Origin: Druceiella hillmani
Lineage: Eukaryota; Arthropoda; Insecta; Lepidoptera; Hepialidae
Reading direction: 5' to 3'
Length of the DNA stretch: 64,000 nucleotides
Assembly: GCA_039881145.1 (NCBI GenBank)
Contig: JAYKKI010000032.1
Coordinates: 15,069,501-15,133,500 of the forward strand
Shown here: positions 11,403 to 24,126 of the stretch, piece after piece
How the letters are laid out: the number at the start of each line of letters is the position of its first letter
Position numbering within the stretch: position 1 is the first letter of the stretch
Made by a program: the position numbers and the translations under genes
The notes under the pieces: model-generated
What the model saw: the letters and a program-made list of their open reading frames with translations, nothing else
Told to the model about the DNA's origin: nothing
Databases searched by the model: none

Positions 11403-12278
11403 CTTAAAAACTCTTGTTTCTCTAATTTGAATTTGAAACTAAATATATCGTATGATATATTTAGTTTCAAATTCAATTTAAAACTTTTGTTCCTCTAATT
11501 TGAATTTGAAACTAAATATATCGTACGATATATTTAGTTTCAAATTCAATTTAAAACGCTTGTTCCTCTAATTTGAATTTGAAACTAAATTTATCGTGCT
11601 ATATATTTAGTTTCAAATTCAATTTAAAACTCTTGTTCCTCTAATTTGAATTTGAAACTAAATATATCGTACGATATATTTAGTTTCAAATTCAATTTAA
11701 AACTCTTGTTCCTCTAATTTTAATTTGAAACTAAATATATAGTACGATATATTTAGTTTCAAATTCAATTTAAAACTCTTGTTTCTCTAATTTGAATTTG
11801 TAACTAAATATATCATACGATATATTTAGTTTCAAATTAAATTTAAAACCCTTGTTCCTCTAATTTGAATTTGAAACTAAATTTATCGTGCTATATATTT
11901 AGTTTCAAATTCAATTTAAAACTCTTGTTCCTCTAATTTGAATTTGAAACTAAATATATCGTACGATATATTTAGTTTCAAATTCAATTTAAAACTCTTG
12001 TTCCTCTAATTTTAATTTGAAACTAAATATATAGTACGATATATTTAGTTTCAAATTCAATTTAAAACTCTTGTTTCTCTAATTTGAATTTGTAACTAAA
12101 TATATCATACGATATATTTAGTTTCAAATTAAATTTAAAACCCTTGTTCCTCTAATTTGAATTTGAAACTAAATATATCGTACGATATATTTAGTTTAAA
12201 ATTCAATTTAAAACTCTTGTTCCTCTAATTTGAATTTGAAACTAAATATATCGTACGATATATTTGGTTTTAAATTAA
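11403..12278. repeat. Array of palindromes, 73-bp unit, 12 copies with a higher-order repeat
   Basis: Each unit is CTCTTGTTCCTCT followed by a near-perfect hairpin: AATTTGAATTTGAAACTAAA, then TATATCGTACGATATA, then the mirrored TTTAGTTTCAAATTCAATT. The 73-base period is exact across most units. Variant units (centre TTATCGTGCTATATA; TTTTAATTTG with ATAGTACGAT; TTTGTAACT with ATCATACGAT) occur in the same order twice. The GTGCTA variant recurs exactly 292 bases apart (11591 and 11883), so a four-unit block of 4 x 73 bases was duplicated. No coding potential. Confidence 0.95.
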
Positions 12279-13910
12279 TTAGTGACTACTTGGTAAACAT
12301 TTTCACTAAAAGTGATCAGCAAAAATTGGCCTGGCGTTAAACAAAAAAAATGTAATTTTTAAAAAAGCTGATATTTTTAAGAACACAAAAATTAAACAAT
12401 TTAGTGATTGACTATTAACAAAGAGTAAAAAATAAAATATAATTTGTAATAATAACTTAATTGAAAAAAATTATCTTCACAAAGGTGCATAAATTATAAT
12501 TTTTTATACCGGGTATTGTTAATAAGAAATAAAAATCTAATACAGTACATAATAATGTTTTAAAAACAAACACAGGAATAGTCAAATCCGATTGTTTTTT
12601 TTTATTTGTAGCCATTGCCTAAATTAAATAAATGTAAACTTTTGACAGAAATTGACATTCGTTCTGCTATTGTCAAAAAAATGTCTTTGTTCTTTATGAA
12701 TCTTACGTGGCTTTTTCGACGAGCCTGTCGGGTTGGCGAGTTTCATGGATTAGTATGTTACATCTGTGTATAGAGGATACAATAAGACACAATCTACTTC
12801 ATCTTTCTGTTTCAAATAATTCTGTAATAATAACATTTACAATCTATTATTAAAAGTAACATGATCTTCATTAAAAGTACAAGACTTCTCATTTTGTGAT
12901 TGATGATTTAAATGAAAATTTTAAGGAACTTATTTATTCAATTTTCTCTATTTAAAAGTGTCACTTTCATTCTTGTAACACTTGGACCCAAAACTATAGG
13001 AACTTTTGCTGGTCTCCTTTGTGCCCATATAAAACGCATGTAAGACAAATATGTAGAATGTACAAAAGCTACCATGTAAACAATTTCTGTCTCGGTTTCA
13101 AAATTAACATCTATTTACAGTATGCAACCAAAGTTTAAAAATTAGAGAATATCTTTTATGTTATTGAGCACAAGTCTTTGATAAAAATAATTGTGCGTGT
13201 CAGCTCTGATGCGCGACTGGAGTTTAATCCTTAAGTACAATTGTCTTTGAATGTATAAAATAGGTAACATTGTATATTAATATAAAATTAATTTACATAT
13301 ATAAATTATTAAAATTAAATGCTGACAATATAATTATTATCAAATAAAATACAAATGAACAAGATGAAATTTATACAACAAAATTAAAAACATTTAATAA
13401 CGTTAGACCAAGAAGTTAAAATTAAAAGATACTTTTTAATTTTGTAGAATAGGAGACACCAAATGTTGACACATTTAATGATTATATATTGTTACAAGCA
13501 AACGATAGTAAACTCTTTGTGTCACACTCCGTCATTGCGATTACGCCATAAGAAAATGCTAATATGTATGTCATTAAGATTTCGCCGTAAAGAAAATGCC
13601 AAATAAACATATTGATATCTCACTCCAAACATGCACAAAAATGTTGCGCGGAGGGACCACCTAACAGTTACACCTTTTTTAACGAGCTGAAGTTCGTACA
13701 ATTAGAATCTAATGGTTACACTTTTTTAACACTCTGAACTTTGTACTCTCTGAACTTTTGATTTTACTACTCATAAAACTTCGTACCGGGAACTACGAGT
13801 ATATATGAAAAACGATTATTAAGGAGTATAAACTCCAAAAATAATTTTATCGTAATCATATGCACAGATACAATGCGTCTATAAATTTGGTTTATTCTAT
13901 ATTTTGTAAT
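12279..13910. other. AT-rich spacer, nothing recognised
   Basis: No coding frame, repeat family or RNA gene supported. Near 13680-13770 short related phrases (GTTACACTTTTTTAAC, CTGAACTTTGTAC, CTGAACTTTTG) suggest a weak local duplication. Confidence 0.45.
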
Positions 13911-13941
13911 TTTCCGCAAGCGAAGCCGTGGGTAACAGGTG
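13911..13941 (+). mobile_element. Degenerate Helitron 3' end
   Basis: CCGCAAGCGAAGCCGTGGGTAACAGGT resembles the moth Helitron 3' hairpin and terminus, but the final CTAGT is altered to AGGT. No matching 5' end was found nearby. Confidence 0.45.
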
Positions 13942-15029
13942 TTATTTTATATTTGTAAGAGCATCAAACAAGATAAATTAACTGTTTTAGATAATAATAC
14001 TCGCAACGTTGATGAAAATAAAATTACTCTTTGCCGTAAAAAAAGGAACTAAACTTAGCCACACGAAATCATGTTATTCGTTAATATCTATCTAAATCAC
14101 ATTATCGAAACACTATCGACATTCTATCAGAAAATATACAACCGCGTTCAAAAGTGGCACATCGCAAGACGACAAACTGCAATTAAATTCAGCTCACAGC
14201 TCGATAGCTATGCGGTGAAGTCGGACCACACGCCGCCAGTATGCATATCGGCATAATCGGGGATTATTTGGCGGTTATAAGCTTTGATATTTTTTTCTCG
14301 TTAATACTAGCGTCGGCATTTTTTGTTGGTCAACACAAACTTACAATAAAGGTAGGTAGGCCGGCATTTATCTAAGTGTGCGTACAATCGAGTAGGTCGT
14401 ATAATGTGCGCTCTGACTTTGACGACAATGTTGCTAATTAAAGCTATTTATGTTTTTTTTTAATTTAATTTTTTTTGCTGTCGCGGAATTAAGATGTTTG
14501 TTGTGCCTGTACACGTGTCTTAATTTGTGCGTGGATGACTGTTCGATTTAATCACGACTCGGTTTAAGTGGACCCCACGACGTTGATTTTTCTTCTCTGT
14601 CGAAATTGTCAGAAATTTTTTAATATATTGCTCGTTTCACATAATCTCATTACTTATTAAAGAATATAGATCGGATTTTCCCTAAAATAACATTTATAGA
14701 ATATAAGAAATCTCAAATGATTTGCTCCTATCCTACTTACAGATTATAAGGCACTGATCATATAATCAAAACAAAAATTAACCTAAGTAGGTGTTTGATA
14801 TATATTTGTTTATTTATTTGTTAAATTTAATAAATCTTAGTATTAAATAAACTCGTTCCTACGAGAGCAATTTTTTAAAACTACACGATGCAACTTAGTG
14901 AGAAATATTAGTTTGCCACATCTAAACTATTAGTATAGAGTACTTAAAACAGTAATAGAAAAATAAATAATTGTTTCACATTGATACATAAATAATTCAA
15001 ATAAGATAATACAAACAAAACGTCAAATA
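13942..15029. other. Spacer with a mildly GC-rich patch
   Basis: A 61-codon ATG frame at 14071-14256 ends in a less AT-rich segment (KSDHTPPVCISA). No family or splice structure is recognised, so it is not called as a gene. The rest is AT-rich with no feature. Confidence 0.4.
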
Positions 15030-15545
15030 TTAGAGAGGTACACTATCCCCAGCTTCCACTCGGGTTATCTCAGGAGCACTTCAAAGACCCGTAGCATCTC
15101 CCTTCAAACAAAAGAGGACCTTAAAAGGTCCCCTAATAGTGTCCTATGTCTACCATCAAACGTTTCCATCCAACTGGGTTAATGACAGTCTCTTTGCAAT
15201 GAATCATTTTATACCTCCATTTTTCCGAGAATGCACATTGCGAACATTTTAAATAAATCAAAGGTATGTACCTTCTCAATCAAGTCACGGTGACTTAAGA
15301 TACCACATTCTAAAGCTCCGCGTGGTTCTATTCTAATGTTAGGACTACTCTACGCGCATTGTGGAGCTTACTGCAATGGAATAATACATGATCCATGTCA
15401 TGTATTTTAAAACCGCAGGAACACATCAGACTATCTCTGAAGGCACACCTAAAGACACTGTCACAAAATGCACGAAATCCCGTTAAAAACTGTCAGATGT
15501 AGTAGTCGCTAACGAACTAGTTCTTACTTAACCGCTCGAACACAT
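15030..15545 (-). pseudogene. 3' end of a LINE ORF2 with CCHC motif (decayed)
   Basis: On the minus strand near 15435-15330 the translation reads DSLMCSCGFKIHDMDHVLFH then CSKLHNARRVVLTLE. This is the C-x-C-(x)-H-x4-C knuckle followed by a short basic stretch that ends ORF2 of R1/Jockey/I-type LINEs. The downstream part (15330 to about 15030) is stop-ridden and probably 3' UTR; it is GC-richer than its surroundings. The reverse transcriptase is not found upstream at higher coordinates in recognisable form. A minus-strand frame at 15546-15776 adjoins it and may be a garbled continuation, but has no motif I can name. Confidence 0.6.
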
Positions 15546-15839
15546 TCAGAAGAATAACCTAGTTGTTTTCTCCTTAGACTTGGGGAAAGTCCATCTAAGC
15601 TGCCAGTGAACACAGACGATCTCTAAATATATCTCTTTCTGCCAATAAGGAATTCTTTTGACAAAATGTAATAGGCCTGCATCAAAACTCTTGCCATGTA
15701 CCAAAACTAAATTTTCACCATCGAAAGGTCGGTAGGTGGAAGACCCACCAAAACCGGCAACACATCTACTGAACAAGCTCTGTAAGTTTTAGTCAGCGCC
15801 AACAGGCCAAGCGCGCTACGGCTTAAGCAAAAACCGTCT

Positions 15840-16178
15840 AATTTGCTGAACTTCAACGCACCATGGAACCTAAACCGGTGACATATAGGCCAACATACCT
15901 ATGTATATTGCCATATACACCAACTTGAGGGTAGAGCTGTTTAGCGCCCAGCCGACACCGCTAAGCCTGTCATGGCGTGGAAGGCGACCCTCTTACAGAT
16001 GTACTGCACTTGTAGTAAAAAATTCAGTCATCAATCGAGGGCCATGCTCAGAAATGTAACCTGGTCCCGTACACCAATCCTGGATCTGATCATTACCACA
16101 GACGGATTTTACGTTAGTCTGCCCTTGAAGAGGAAAGTCTCGGATTTTTGTGTTTTCTCTAGTCATGTACCTGGCTAG
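15840..16178 (+). pseudogene. LINE endonuclease-domain fragment (decayed)
   Basis: The plus frame 15972-16178 contains NVTWSRTPILDLIITTDGFY then VSLPLKRKVSDFCVFSSHV. This matches the C-terminal part of the apurinic-type endonuclease of non-LTR retrotransposons, where family members read 'T-R....LDLi.Ts.......pLg.SDH..v'. The usual SDH is SDF here. The upstream half is degenerate. It points opposite to the 3'-end fragment at 15030-15545, so the two are separate insertions or one rearranged element. Confidence 0.6.
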
Positions 16179-16237
16179 AGGGTCTGCTGCCTAATTCTCT
16201 ATTCCTCTACGGCTCTCTCCTACGGTCTTAATGCGAG

Positions 16238-16350
16238 CAAAGTGTCATCCGTATCGCCAAAATATCACCCGCAAAGTTTCATAAGTACAAAGTGTCATCC
16301 GTATCGGCAAATTATCATTCTCAAAGTATCACACGTGCAAAGTGTTTTCC
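16238..16350. repeat. 50-bp tandem repeat, 2.3 copies
   Basis: CAAAGTGTCATCCGTATCG begins at 16238 and 16288, and a third partial copy (CAAAGTGTTTTCC) begins at 16338. Each unit also holds a second shorter CAAAGT-TC half, so the unit itself is probably an older doublet. Confidence 0.75.
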
Positions 16351-17389
16351 AAGCAAAATGTTAATAGTTTTAAGCCTAAGCTCCTCTTTTTCCTAATTAA
16401 TGGTTGAAAAAATATGATTCAGGATACACATAGGAAAGACAGGGAAAACAATATTCATATTTTTGTTCTTTGGTAAAATGAGAGGATCTAAATAAAATAA
16501 ACATTAGACGAATCTATGTCATTTTACACAAAAATCATCTCAAATATAAATCCTTTATCAATTACATAAATTTTTGTAATGTTCGGTATTTTATTAAAAA
16601 AAAACGAAACATCTGTAAAATCGGCTCATGTTTATCGGATCTAATATTGAGATCTGATATTTCACATAGTTCCGTTAGGGATGAACTATATATAGAAGTA
16701 TAGTACAAAAAGTTTCACACAGTGTTATATAAGTAAAGATTTAAAAACGTGTTATGTTATGCTATACCAAAATGATAATTAAGTAGAAAATCCCTCAAAC
16801 GTTATGTAGGAAAAAGTTTTTTAGTTCGGTTTTTAGGTATTTACAAAAATTACTAATTCTATTGATATATAACTCATAATATGATGGCTTACAGGTACCA
16901 AATTATCTTAGGTTATACAGTATGTATATTTGTATAATTTTTTAAATATAGTTGTTAAATATCATTGTGGTCAGAGAAAAAGTTGCTGATCTGGGTATCT
17001 CGTGATGAATTCTGACAAAGTTATTACACGTGCATTATTATTACGCATGGGGGATTGTCGATCTTATGGAGGTTTAGAAAGAAGTTATTTATGGTAAATG
17101 TTTAAATCAAAATAGAACGTGTAACAAAAGGGCTGATTATTAAGTATTATCTCCTATTAAAATAAATATCAGTCAGTTTAAGCGTTTTCTATAGATCAAA
17201 ATTGATCCTTCACACCTTGTAAACCTGACTAGTGGTTTAAGGGAAACTGGCAAGCTTTTTTAAAGTAAATAAAAGTAGAAAGGTATACTTTCATCGGGGA
17301 TCGGATCGGGGGGGGGGCATCTTAATTATAATAAAGTGCAGTACTAGGTTCGCGAATACATATCAAAAAATCTTAATCAAATTTCTTAA
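16351..17389. other. AT-rich spacer, nothing recognised
   Basis: A G9 run occurs near 17309. No coding or repeat feature was supported. Confidence 0.45.
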
Positions 17390-17611
17390 TTGTACTCGTA
17401 CGAAGTCTTCGAACGAATCATTTTGGTGCCTGGAGGAAAGATTGAATATTTCAGACGCGATTTAAAATGTAATATTACAAAGCCGGGATGGGTCCGCTTT
17501 TATAAAATTATAAGAAAAAATGTTACCAGTTTCATTCCAAAAAAGTTTAGAAAATTACTAATCAAAAAATATTTAGACTTTCATAGAAAATTAGCTAACA
17601 ATAATTTGTAA
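17390..17611 (+). other. Unassigned open frame, probably not a gene
   Basis: A 73-codon frame with a non-ATG start is rich in Lys, Arg and aromatics (GKIEYFRRDLKCNITKPGWV, then RFYKIIRKNVTSFIPKKFRK). The composition is slightly more protein-like than typical chance frames here, but no family, start context or partner exon is recognised. Confidence 0.2.
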
Positions 17612-17797
17612 ACATTTCTTAAACATGAATAGAGCAAAATATGCACAGACCAAATTTTGTAATACAGTGTACTGATTTATCAATTTCCCTTTTATTGGCA
17701 ATTTACATAGTTTCTCCATTTACAACTGTTATAAATAAAGCAAACTTGATTTTTTTTAAATCTTAACTATTAAATAAAAAGCTTTACCTAATTTAAA

Positions 17798-18097
17798 ATG
17801 TCACAAGCGAACTTTTGCAATGATTTCCACATACATTCACGAACCTCGTCCAGCCGACTGTACACAAATACGGCCGCAACAAATAGGTATGTGACATTTT
17901 TTATACGCTTCGCGGTCGATCATAAATCAAATGTTTTTAGTATCTTATTATGTTATCATGTTAAAGGAGGCAAGCCGAGTTCTGAGAAGCTTGGAGTCGA
18001 AAAAGAACCGAAACAGGTATTGACCGTGTATTATTATTACTACGTTCGATCATTGACGCGACGGACGATAGGAAATGTTATTACGTTAATTCGATAG
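17798..18097 (+). other. Exon-like frame with donor-type sites
   Basis: An ATG frame of 99 codons begins MSQANFCNDFHIHSRTSSSR and is GC-richer than its flanks in two patches (17798-17890 and 17965-18020). Each patch ends in a good donor-like site: AATAG then GTATGT near 17888, and AAACAG then GTATTG near 18017. Joining the patches across the intervening AT-rich part gives an in-frame stop in the phase I tested, so the simple two-exon reading fails. The product is unknown. Confidence 0.25.
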
Positions 18098-20188
18098 GAC
18101 TGCCATAATTATGTATTGAAGGTCGATCGATTATTATTTGATGTCAATTTGGTAAAAAAAACTCAAAGTAGCGCTGTGTTCGTGTTATATTTTTGTTATT
18201 AAAAGTGCCGGCTGTCACTGCGCAGGAAGCACTGGCCAAAGTATATGTTACAGTAGAATCGTTAGGAGCCGGTTTTGGAATTTTATGAACATTGTGGCAA
18301 GTTATTGGTAAATATGGAGTACGTAATTTATAATGTAAATGTGTTTGTAACTTTTTAATTACACATTAATCGAAAAGGTGAATATTAAAAAAGTTCGTAA
18401 AACGTACTGGTAAATATATTTTTTACAAAATAAGCAAGAACCATTGATTTAAAAAATAAATAGCTAAAAAATTTAGTAAAAAGAAGGAAACTATATTTAT
18501 TTAAAAAAATTCTTCCGACATTGGTAATGTATTTAAATTTTCTTAAAGTTTTTAGTCCATTAATTAGAAAGTTGGGAAGTGAGGATTTACTTTATATCAA
18601 ATATTACGTTTTTGATTCAATGTCTATCTTCTCCCTTATGTCTTTTTTTTAACAATAATCATTTCATTAATGCTTGTGTTTTACTATAATATGTAATTTT
18701 TAGTAAAATTCTTGTTATTCATTAAATGATTTTCTTACTTAAATTGAAGGCTGATTTTATGAATCCAGTTCATTTCATAAATTTTAGCTCAGTGGATATA
18801 AATTTATCAAATTTATATCAATAATATTTTCAAAGCAAAGTTTTTGAAAAACAAATTAGACAAAAATGGACTTTATCACCAACATTCTTACTGGAAGAAT
18901 TATGAACACACGAGTCGTTTTTTCAAACTAGCAATTAGAAAATACGTATGTCTACTTATGACTTTGTGCTTTCCACTCATAAGTTTCAGTCTGAAAGAAA
19001 TATCATTTTATTGATATTCAGTATATAGCATGCTATCAAATTTAAAGAAAAGCTATTGAATAACTAAATAAACTTTCTCCGCTTGATCCATTTACCAACA
19101 GTACTTGTGAAAATTGAAATTTTCCATTTTCAGTTGGAGAAGTCGGTTATATTAGTTTCACTTCTAGTTTGTTTTACCCGCATAAATAAAAAAAGTGCCA
19201 AGTCTAAAAAAATTGTGTTTTTAATAGAAATACCTATGTATCAAAATTATTGTAAATATATCCATATCTTATGCAGAAATCGTTTTAAGATTGTTTCCTA
19301 AACACTTAACTAAATTATCATATCTGGTTATCTATGCATCTATCTTTATTGTGCTATATCAGAATAATTACCACCGAAGCACTCTCCACAAAACAAAACA
19401 AAAAACTTGCATGCCAATCAGGTGTTATTTATAAACAGATACAATCACAACTACGAATCGAATTGCTAACTTCCTCTCAATTTGAAGCCGTTTAACCAAC
19501 ACATTTTCATCTTACCATACCTAACAGCGTTTGCAAGTAATTAAACATATATCAATAATTCAATTTGACGATTAAATTGGCGTCACACATGAATAGAGTG
19601 ATAGCTACTTTTATACGTTTTGGTTTTTATCATTGCATTCATAAACAGCATTAACTTATGTAGATGAACTTCAATATCTTAATTTACATTAATTTCTTGC
19701 AATACATGTATGCAAATATGTGATGAGTGAAACTTCAGCTAATTCAACTTTAATATACGAGTAGTAGTCCAGTTTTACTGTATACAAACATGCCGTCTTT
19801 CTTTTTCTATCGTATTTGCATCAGTATATTTATTAGATTTATTTATACATTAATTTACATACTAGATAATAAATATAGCAATATCAAAACTTCATTTGCC
19901 TCATGTTTCAGATAAATGTTTGTATTTCTGTAAATGTTTAATCTCTATTCTATTAGTACCCTTTTGTTTTCTTTTAATTTCTTGGGTTTTGTAATTTGTC
20001 TGAACTTTTCTTGTTAATATTCACTTCTCAACCACATGCGTTTATATGTTTTCAATTTTCATAACGCTTTTCACGGAATATAGTCAATATACGGGTACTA
20101 TTTTACTTTATTTATTGTCATTATGACGTAATAATACAAAGATCTAAAACTTGGATATAGGTTGGTTTATTCCAAAACTATAAAAATA
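18098..20188. other. AT-rich spacer, nothing recognised
   Basis: A small palindrome (GATATAAATTTATCAAATTT then ATATC) lies near 18795. The 72-codon frame at 19083 has no motif. Confidence 0.45.
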
Positions 20189-20395
20189 ATCGTCGGCGCC
20201 GTAGTGTATTGCGTTGATCACAAGGCTTACGGCATTTATGGCGGGGTGCGCTGCCTGGTCCCAGGTTTGATTGTCGACATGTAGCTAAATAAATCATGTA
20301 GCTAAATAAATACACAGACCAGTGACTAGAAGTTACATACTGCGATAGCCAACCCGCCAGCCCAACGTGGCAATTATGGGCATATGGCAATTATT
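20189..20395 (+). mobile_element. tRNA-derived SINE, copy 2
   Basis: The head GTCGGCGCCGTAGTGTATTG then CGTTGATCACAAGGCTTACGGC and GGCGGGGTGCGCTGCC aligns by eye with the SINE heads at 7460 (-) and 55395 (-). The B box is degenerate (AGGTTTGATTGTC at about 20263). After the head an 18-base phrase (CATGTAGCTAAATAAAT) is repeated twice, followed by a GC-richer segment (AACCCGCCAGCCCAACGTGG) near 20355. Confidence 0.65.
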
Positions 20396-21209
20396 GGCTA
20401 AAGTGATGCATACATCGAAGAAGTCTATGTAAGGGACAGACTGCTGTGTATTATTCGTATTTTTGTGTATTCCAAGTAAATGATAAATAACTTTTGTTCA
20501 GTTATTGTTATAAATTAAATACCATTTAGTGATCACATATTATATTCCTAATCACGGTAGTTGATAGTTACAATTTTATTAAGCAGGGCAAACATAACCT
20601 ATATATCTTCAATAACCGGTTTCATAAAAGGAAGAGGTTCACAGTTCATCGGAATATTTTTCTTCATATAATTTGATGAATATTTTTGATGAACATTTTT
20701 CTTATATATAATTTGATGAACATTTTTTTACGACTATTTTAATGAATATTTTTCTATGTTCAGCGATAATTCTTTGCCGAGTGAACCGATTTCGATGACT
20801 CTTTTTGTTATTTGAGAGAGAGTAGTTTAGGTATAGTCCCATATAAATATGATGATGATCTGATGATGAAATCCGAATTTAAAAACGTGTGGCAATAAAT
20901 CAACAGTAATTACGGATATTTGTTAATTGTTACTATGCAAAAAAAATACACCGTCTACAAGGTCAGGGTCTGATCATGAGTTCTGGAGATGAACAATAAA
21001 ACTGTTTGACAGATATTAGTAAATCAGATGTGATTCAATAAATTTGTCACTGATAAGTTGTTACTTTATTTATCACGTCTAATATTCGATTTCGGATATA
21101 GGGAACGGAACTCCTCAACGGCTAACAGTTAACCACTGGCGTCTACTACAATCGCTTCGTTTCTGTGTGTTGCTATGATAACCAACTTTTCATAAAAAGG
21201 AATCTATAC
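20396..21209. other. AT-rich spacer with local short repeats
   Basis: Phrases of the type ATTTGATGAATATTTTT recur three to four times between 20640 and 20760. No gene is supported. Confidence 0.45.
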
Positions 21210-21230
21210 ACTAGCTTTTGCCCGCGATTA
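21210..21230 (-). mobile_element. Helitron 3' end
   Basis: On the minus strand the sequence reads CGCGGGCAAAAGCTAGT, ending in CTAG-T, as expected for the terminus of a moth-type Helitron. The body would extend to higher coordinates, but no 5' end was identified, so this is probably a truncated copy. Confidence 0.55.
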
Positions 21231-21330
21231 TTAATAATATTTTCAGAAAGAAAATAATTGAATGTTAGTAATAATGTGATGATTAATATTATTATAAACC
21301 AAAAATTCTAAAACAAAATATATTTAAAAA

Positions 21331-21436
21331 ACCGGCTCCAAGAAAAGTAGGTACTAAAAAGTAAACAATAATTAACTCAATAAACATACCCATTTATTCA
21401 CAATAAATAACTAAGTTACTTATTTTTGAAGTCGGT
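21331..21436. mobile_element. Short MITE with ACCGRCTYCAA ends
   Basis: ACCGGCTCCAAGAAAAGTAG at the left and TTTTTGAAGTCGGT at the right are imperfect inverted termini. The pattern is familiar from a common moth repeat whose ends read ACCGACTTCAA (family knowledge). It is about 106 bases long, with no coding content. Confidence 0.5.
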
Positions 21437-23383
21437 GTCAGTACTGCCGATTAACTCAAGTAAAAACAATCATCATTACTGTATCAAACATTTTTTTTCA
21501 TGGGTACATTTGGGGTTAGTCTTTTCAATTATATTCTTCCCCATTTCTCTATAATACTTCTTCCACTTCTATTAAACTATTGTTCCTCATGATTTCGATC
21601 CATACCTTCTGTTCTATTATTTACATCATATAAACTACTTTTAAATTATATATTCAGATGAAGTGACGTGAGTTTGCTTCTATAAAAACACACACGATCA
21701 TCGAGCAAGGAAGACATAAAAATTGTTATGAAAATACGTCATGCCAAATAAGTTAGATTGTTTGTCGGAAATTGAAATACTCAAGGTAAGACTCTCCATT
21801 GACAACGTATTCAATACTTAAACGGTGAGTATACGATACAGGTACATTTATAATAACCATCTGACGTGATGATGGTCTAGAAAGGCTTCAAAAACGTGAC
21901 TTGTTTCTTGCGTTTTGCTTCAATAATTAATAGTTTCTTCCACACAAAAAATATGTAGTGCTTACGTTTACATTATTGAGGAGATGTTTAATTTACCGGT
22001 GATGCAAGGATATTTTAATTTCAGTTCAAGGATTTCAAATACATCCTGGTAGAATGTGAGGTAGCATCAGGTTAGATAAGTTTTCTGTTTGCATAATTGT
22101 AAGTACATACAGTTTTGGAAGTGTATAAATTTTAATAGGTCCAATCTCTGTACAATTAGTTGAAGAAGAACTTCTTTTGAGACTTATAAAATTACGTTCA
22201 TGTTGGTAACATCTGATCAAGAATTTATCGAAATAAGCATACCTAATTCGATTCTATTATTCGATTATTCATTCAGAATGTACATCACTACATAGCTTTT
22301 AAAGTAACTGTACCAAAAATGAAATGAAAAATATTAAATTTCCTTTACACATAACTATTAGTAAGACATTCTCGTTTATTTTTATGTTAACATGTTTTTT
22401 CATTATCTGACTTACATTAAAATTATTAGACTACTTAAGTAGATTGAATTTAATAATATATCAAAATTATAAACCTATACGAAATTATAAAAAATACTAA
22501 TTACAAATTATAACAAAATGATAATAAACTATGAAAAAATCAATTAGCATTGATTTCGATTAAGTCGGCGATTGTAGTTTGTTTAACGTAGTATTTTTTA
22601 ATGAAAATATTAGTTTTAAAAATATCATCAAATTAAGATCACATATTCTCACTAGGGCTTTTTTTCATCAAAAAATCTATTCAGTGTTCGTATTTTGACA
22701 ACACAATATTGAATAAAAATTATCCAATTTATATTAAATGTTAAAGTCAATATCTATATCGAACACATACTTGGAAGGCTCTCATATAATCGCGATATTC
22801 ATAAATAGAATGTTTATTAATCGAGTTCAATAACGATAATGAACAAAAAAATATTTTGGATTTGATTTGATTTGAATAACAAAAAACCTTAAAAGTGCCA
22901 TTTTTTGGTCACTCGTGTGCATTTACAGGCATAATAAATATTTAATAATATTTAAATATATTAAATAAAGGGGTACACATGTATATTATTTAATAAAACC
23001 TAAAACTATTAAATAAAAGTGTACAAATATATTATCGGGAATAAATGTATCACTGTATTTGGGAAACTATGACATTTAGAATCATCATTATAATTTTTCT
23101 ACAACCTTTGAATAGGCTTCGAATAATCCTATCTCCTTCTTAATTTTAGGTATTTTTGGCATATTGTTCAATAGAAATATTATTTAAAATTTTGAAAAAT
23201 ATTTTTGAGGTTCTAGTAACTCATCATTTCAAATGATACACCATACTTCCTCCCTATTACTCTACCCCTTCCACCATACTATCCTACCCCTCCACCCTCT
23301 AACAGTTTCATATTAATAATTGTGAGAGATTAGCTATAAAGAAAAGCATAGAATGAACAACAAACGAATACGTCAGTAGTCTT
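21437..23383. other. AT-rich spacer, nothing recognised
   Basis: Around 22925-23035 a short phrase ending TATTAAATAAA-GGGGTACACA is loosely duplicated. The frame at 22035-22220 (-) has no motif. No gene is supported. Confidence 0.45.
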
Positions 23384-23713
23384 ATGAAAATTCCGTTTAT
23401 TTCCTTTCGGTGTATGAAAAAATTATTTAAAAAATATTATAACATATGGAATACACCTCATTCTCTAATATTAATAATACCTTTGTTTGTATACGCTAGA
23501 AATAAACAACATATTTATCTCAATATATCGTGTATACCATTGATTAAATTTGGAGCTATTAAACAAGCACGAGTACAGAGGAAACATCCGCCTGAAAATA
23601 TAGTATCAAATGTACAGTTGCTTTCGACATTTCTGCCGATGTCTGTGATGCTGTTATTGCCGCGTCCCCATGAGAATGCTGTGACCGGATCGTACGTTAC
23701 GACTTCTACCTAA
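23384..23713 (+). other. Open frame with a GC-richer tail; strand uncertain
   Basis: The plus frame is 109 codons. Its first two thirds are AT-driven. The last part (about 23560-23712) is GC-richer and reads KQARVQRKHPPENIVSNVQ then LLPRPHENAVTGSYVTTST. On the minus strand the same patch reads EVVTYDPVTAFSWGRGNNSI then TDIGRNVESNCTFDTIFSGG, equally protein-like. It could be a decayed exon or a transposon fragment. No family is recognised. Confidence 0.25.
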
Positions 23714-24110
23714 CATGCACGTCTAGAATTCACAATTTTGTCATAACTTCGGCATAAACCTGTTTCGCAGAAATGTTCGTAATAATCTGTGATTCGTTGT
23801 GTCGCAGTAGTGTCTCCTAGGAGATGATATATTTTAAAAATACTATTTAGAATGGCCTCGATTATAATAATGATTTATATTATTTTTTTGGTCCTCATGA
23901 CCTATGAAAACTCATAAATATTTATCTATCAGCATACAAAAATTAACGGTTCTAGTATTACAATAATATTTACATATTACGTCTATTTATATAACCGCGT
24001 TATTTTTTTGCTGCGACGTTGTAATAGCAATACAAATAGACCAAGTGAAATATCTTAATATACCTTTCTAGTATCATTAGTCTTATAAAAAAGACCTTAA
24101 GGTATACAAA

Positions 24111-24126
24111 ATACGATCTTAAGATC

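Noticed and set aside
11403..12278. Possible CRISPR array (regular 73-bp spacing with palindromic repeats)
   Set aside because: There are no unique spacers: the whole unit is repeated, the context is eukaryotic, and no cas-like genes are present. It is a satellite of palindromes.
17798..18016. Two-exon gene joining 17798-17887 to 17968-18016
   Set aside because: The splice sites look reasonable, but the joined frame meets an in-frame stop a few codons into the second exon in the phase imposed by the donor.
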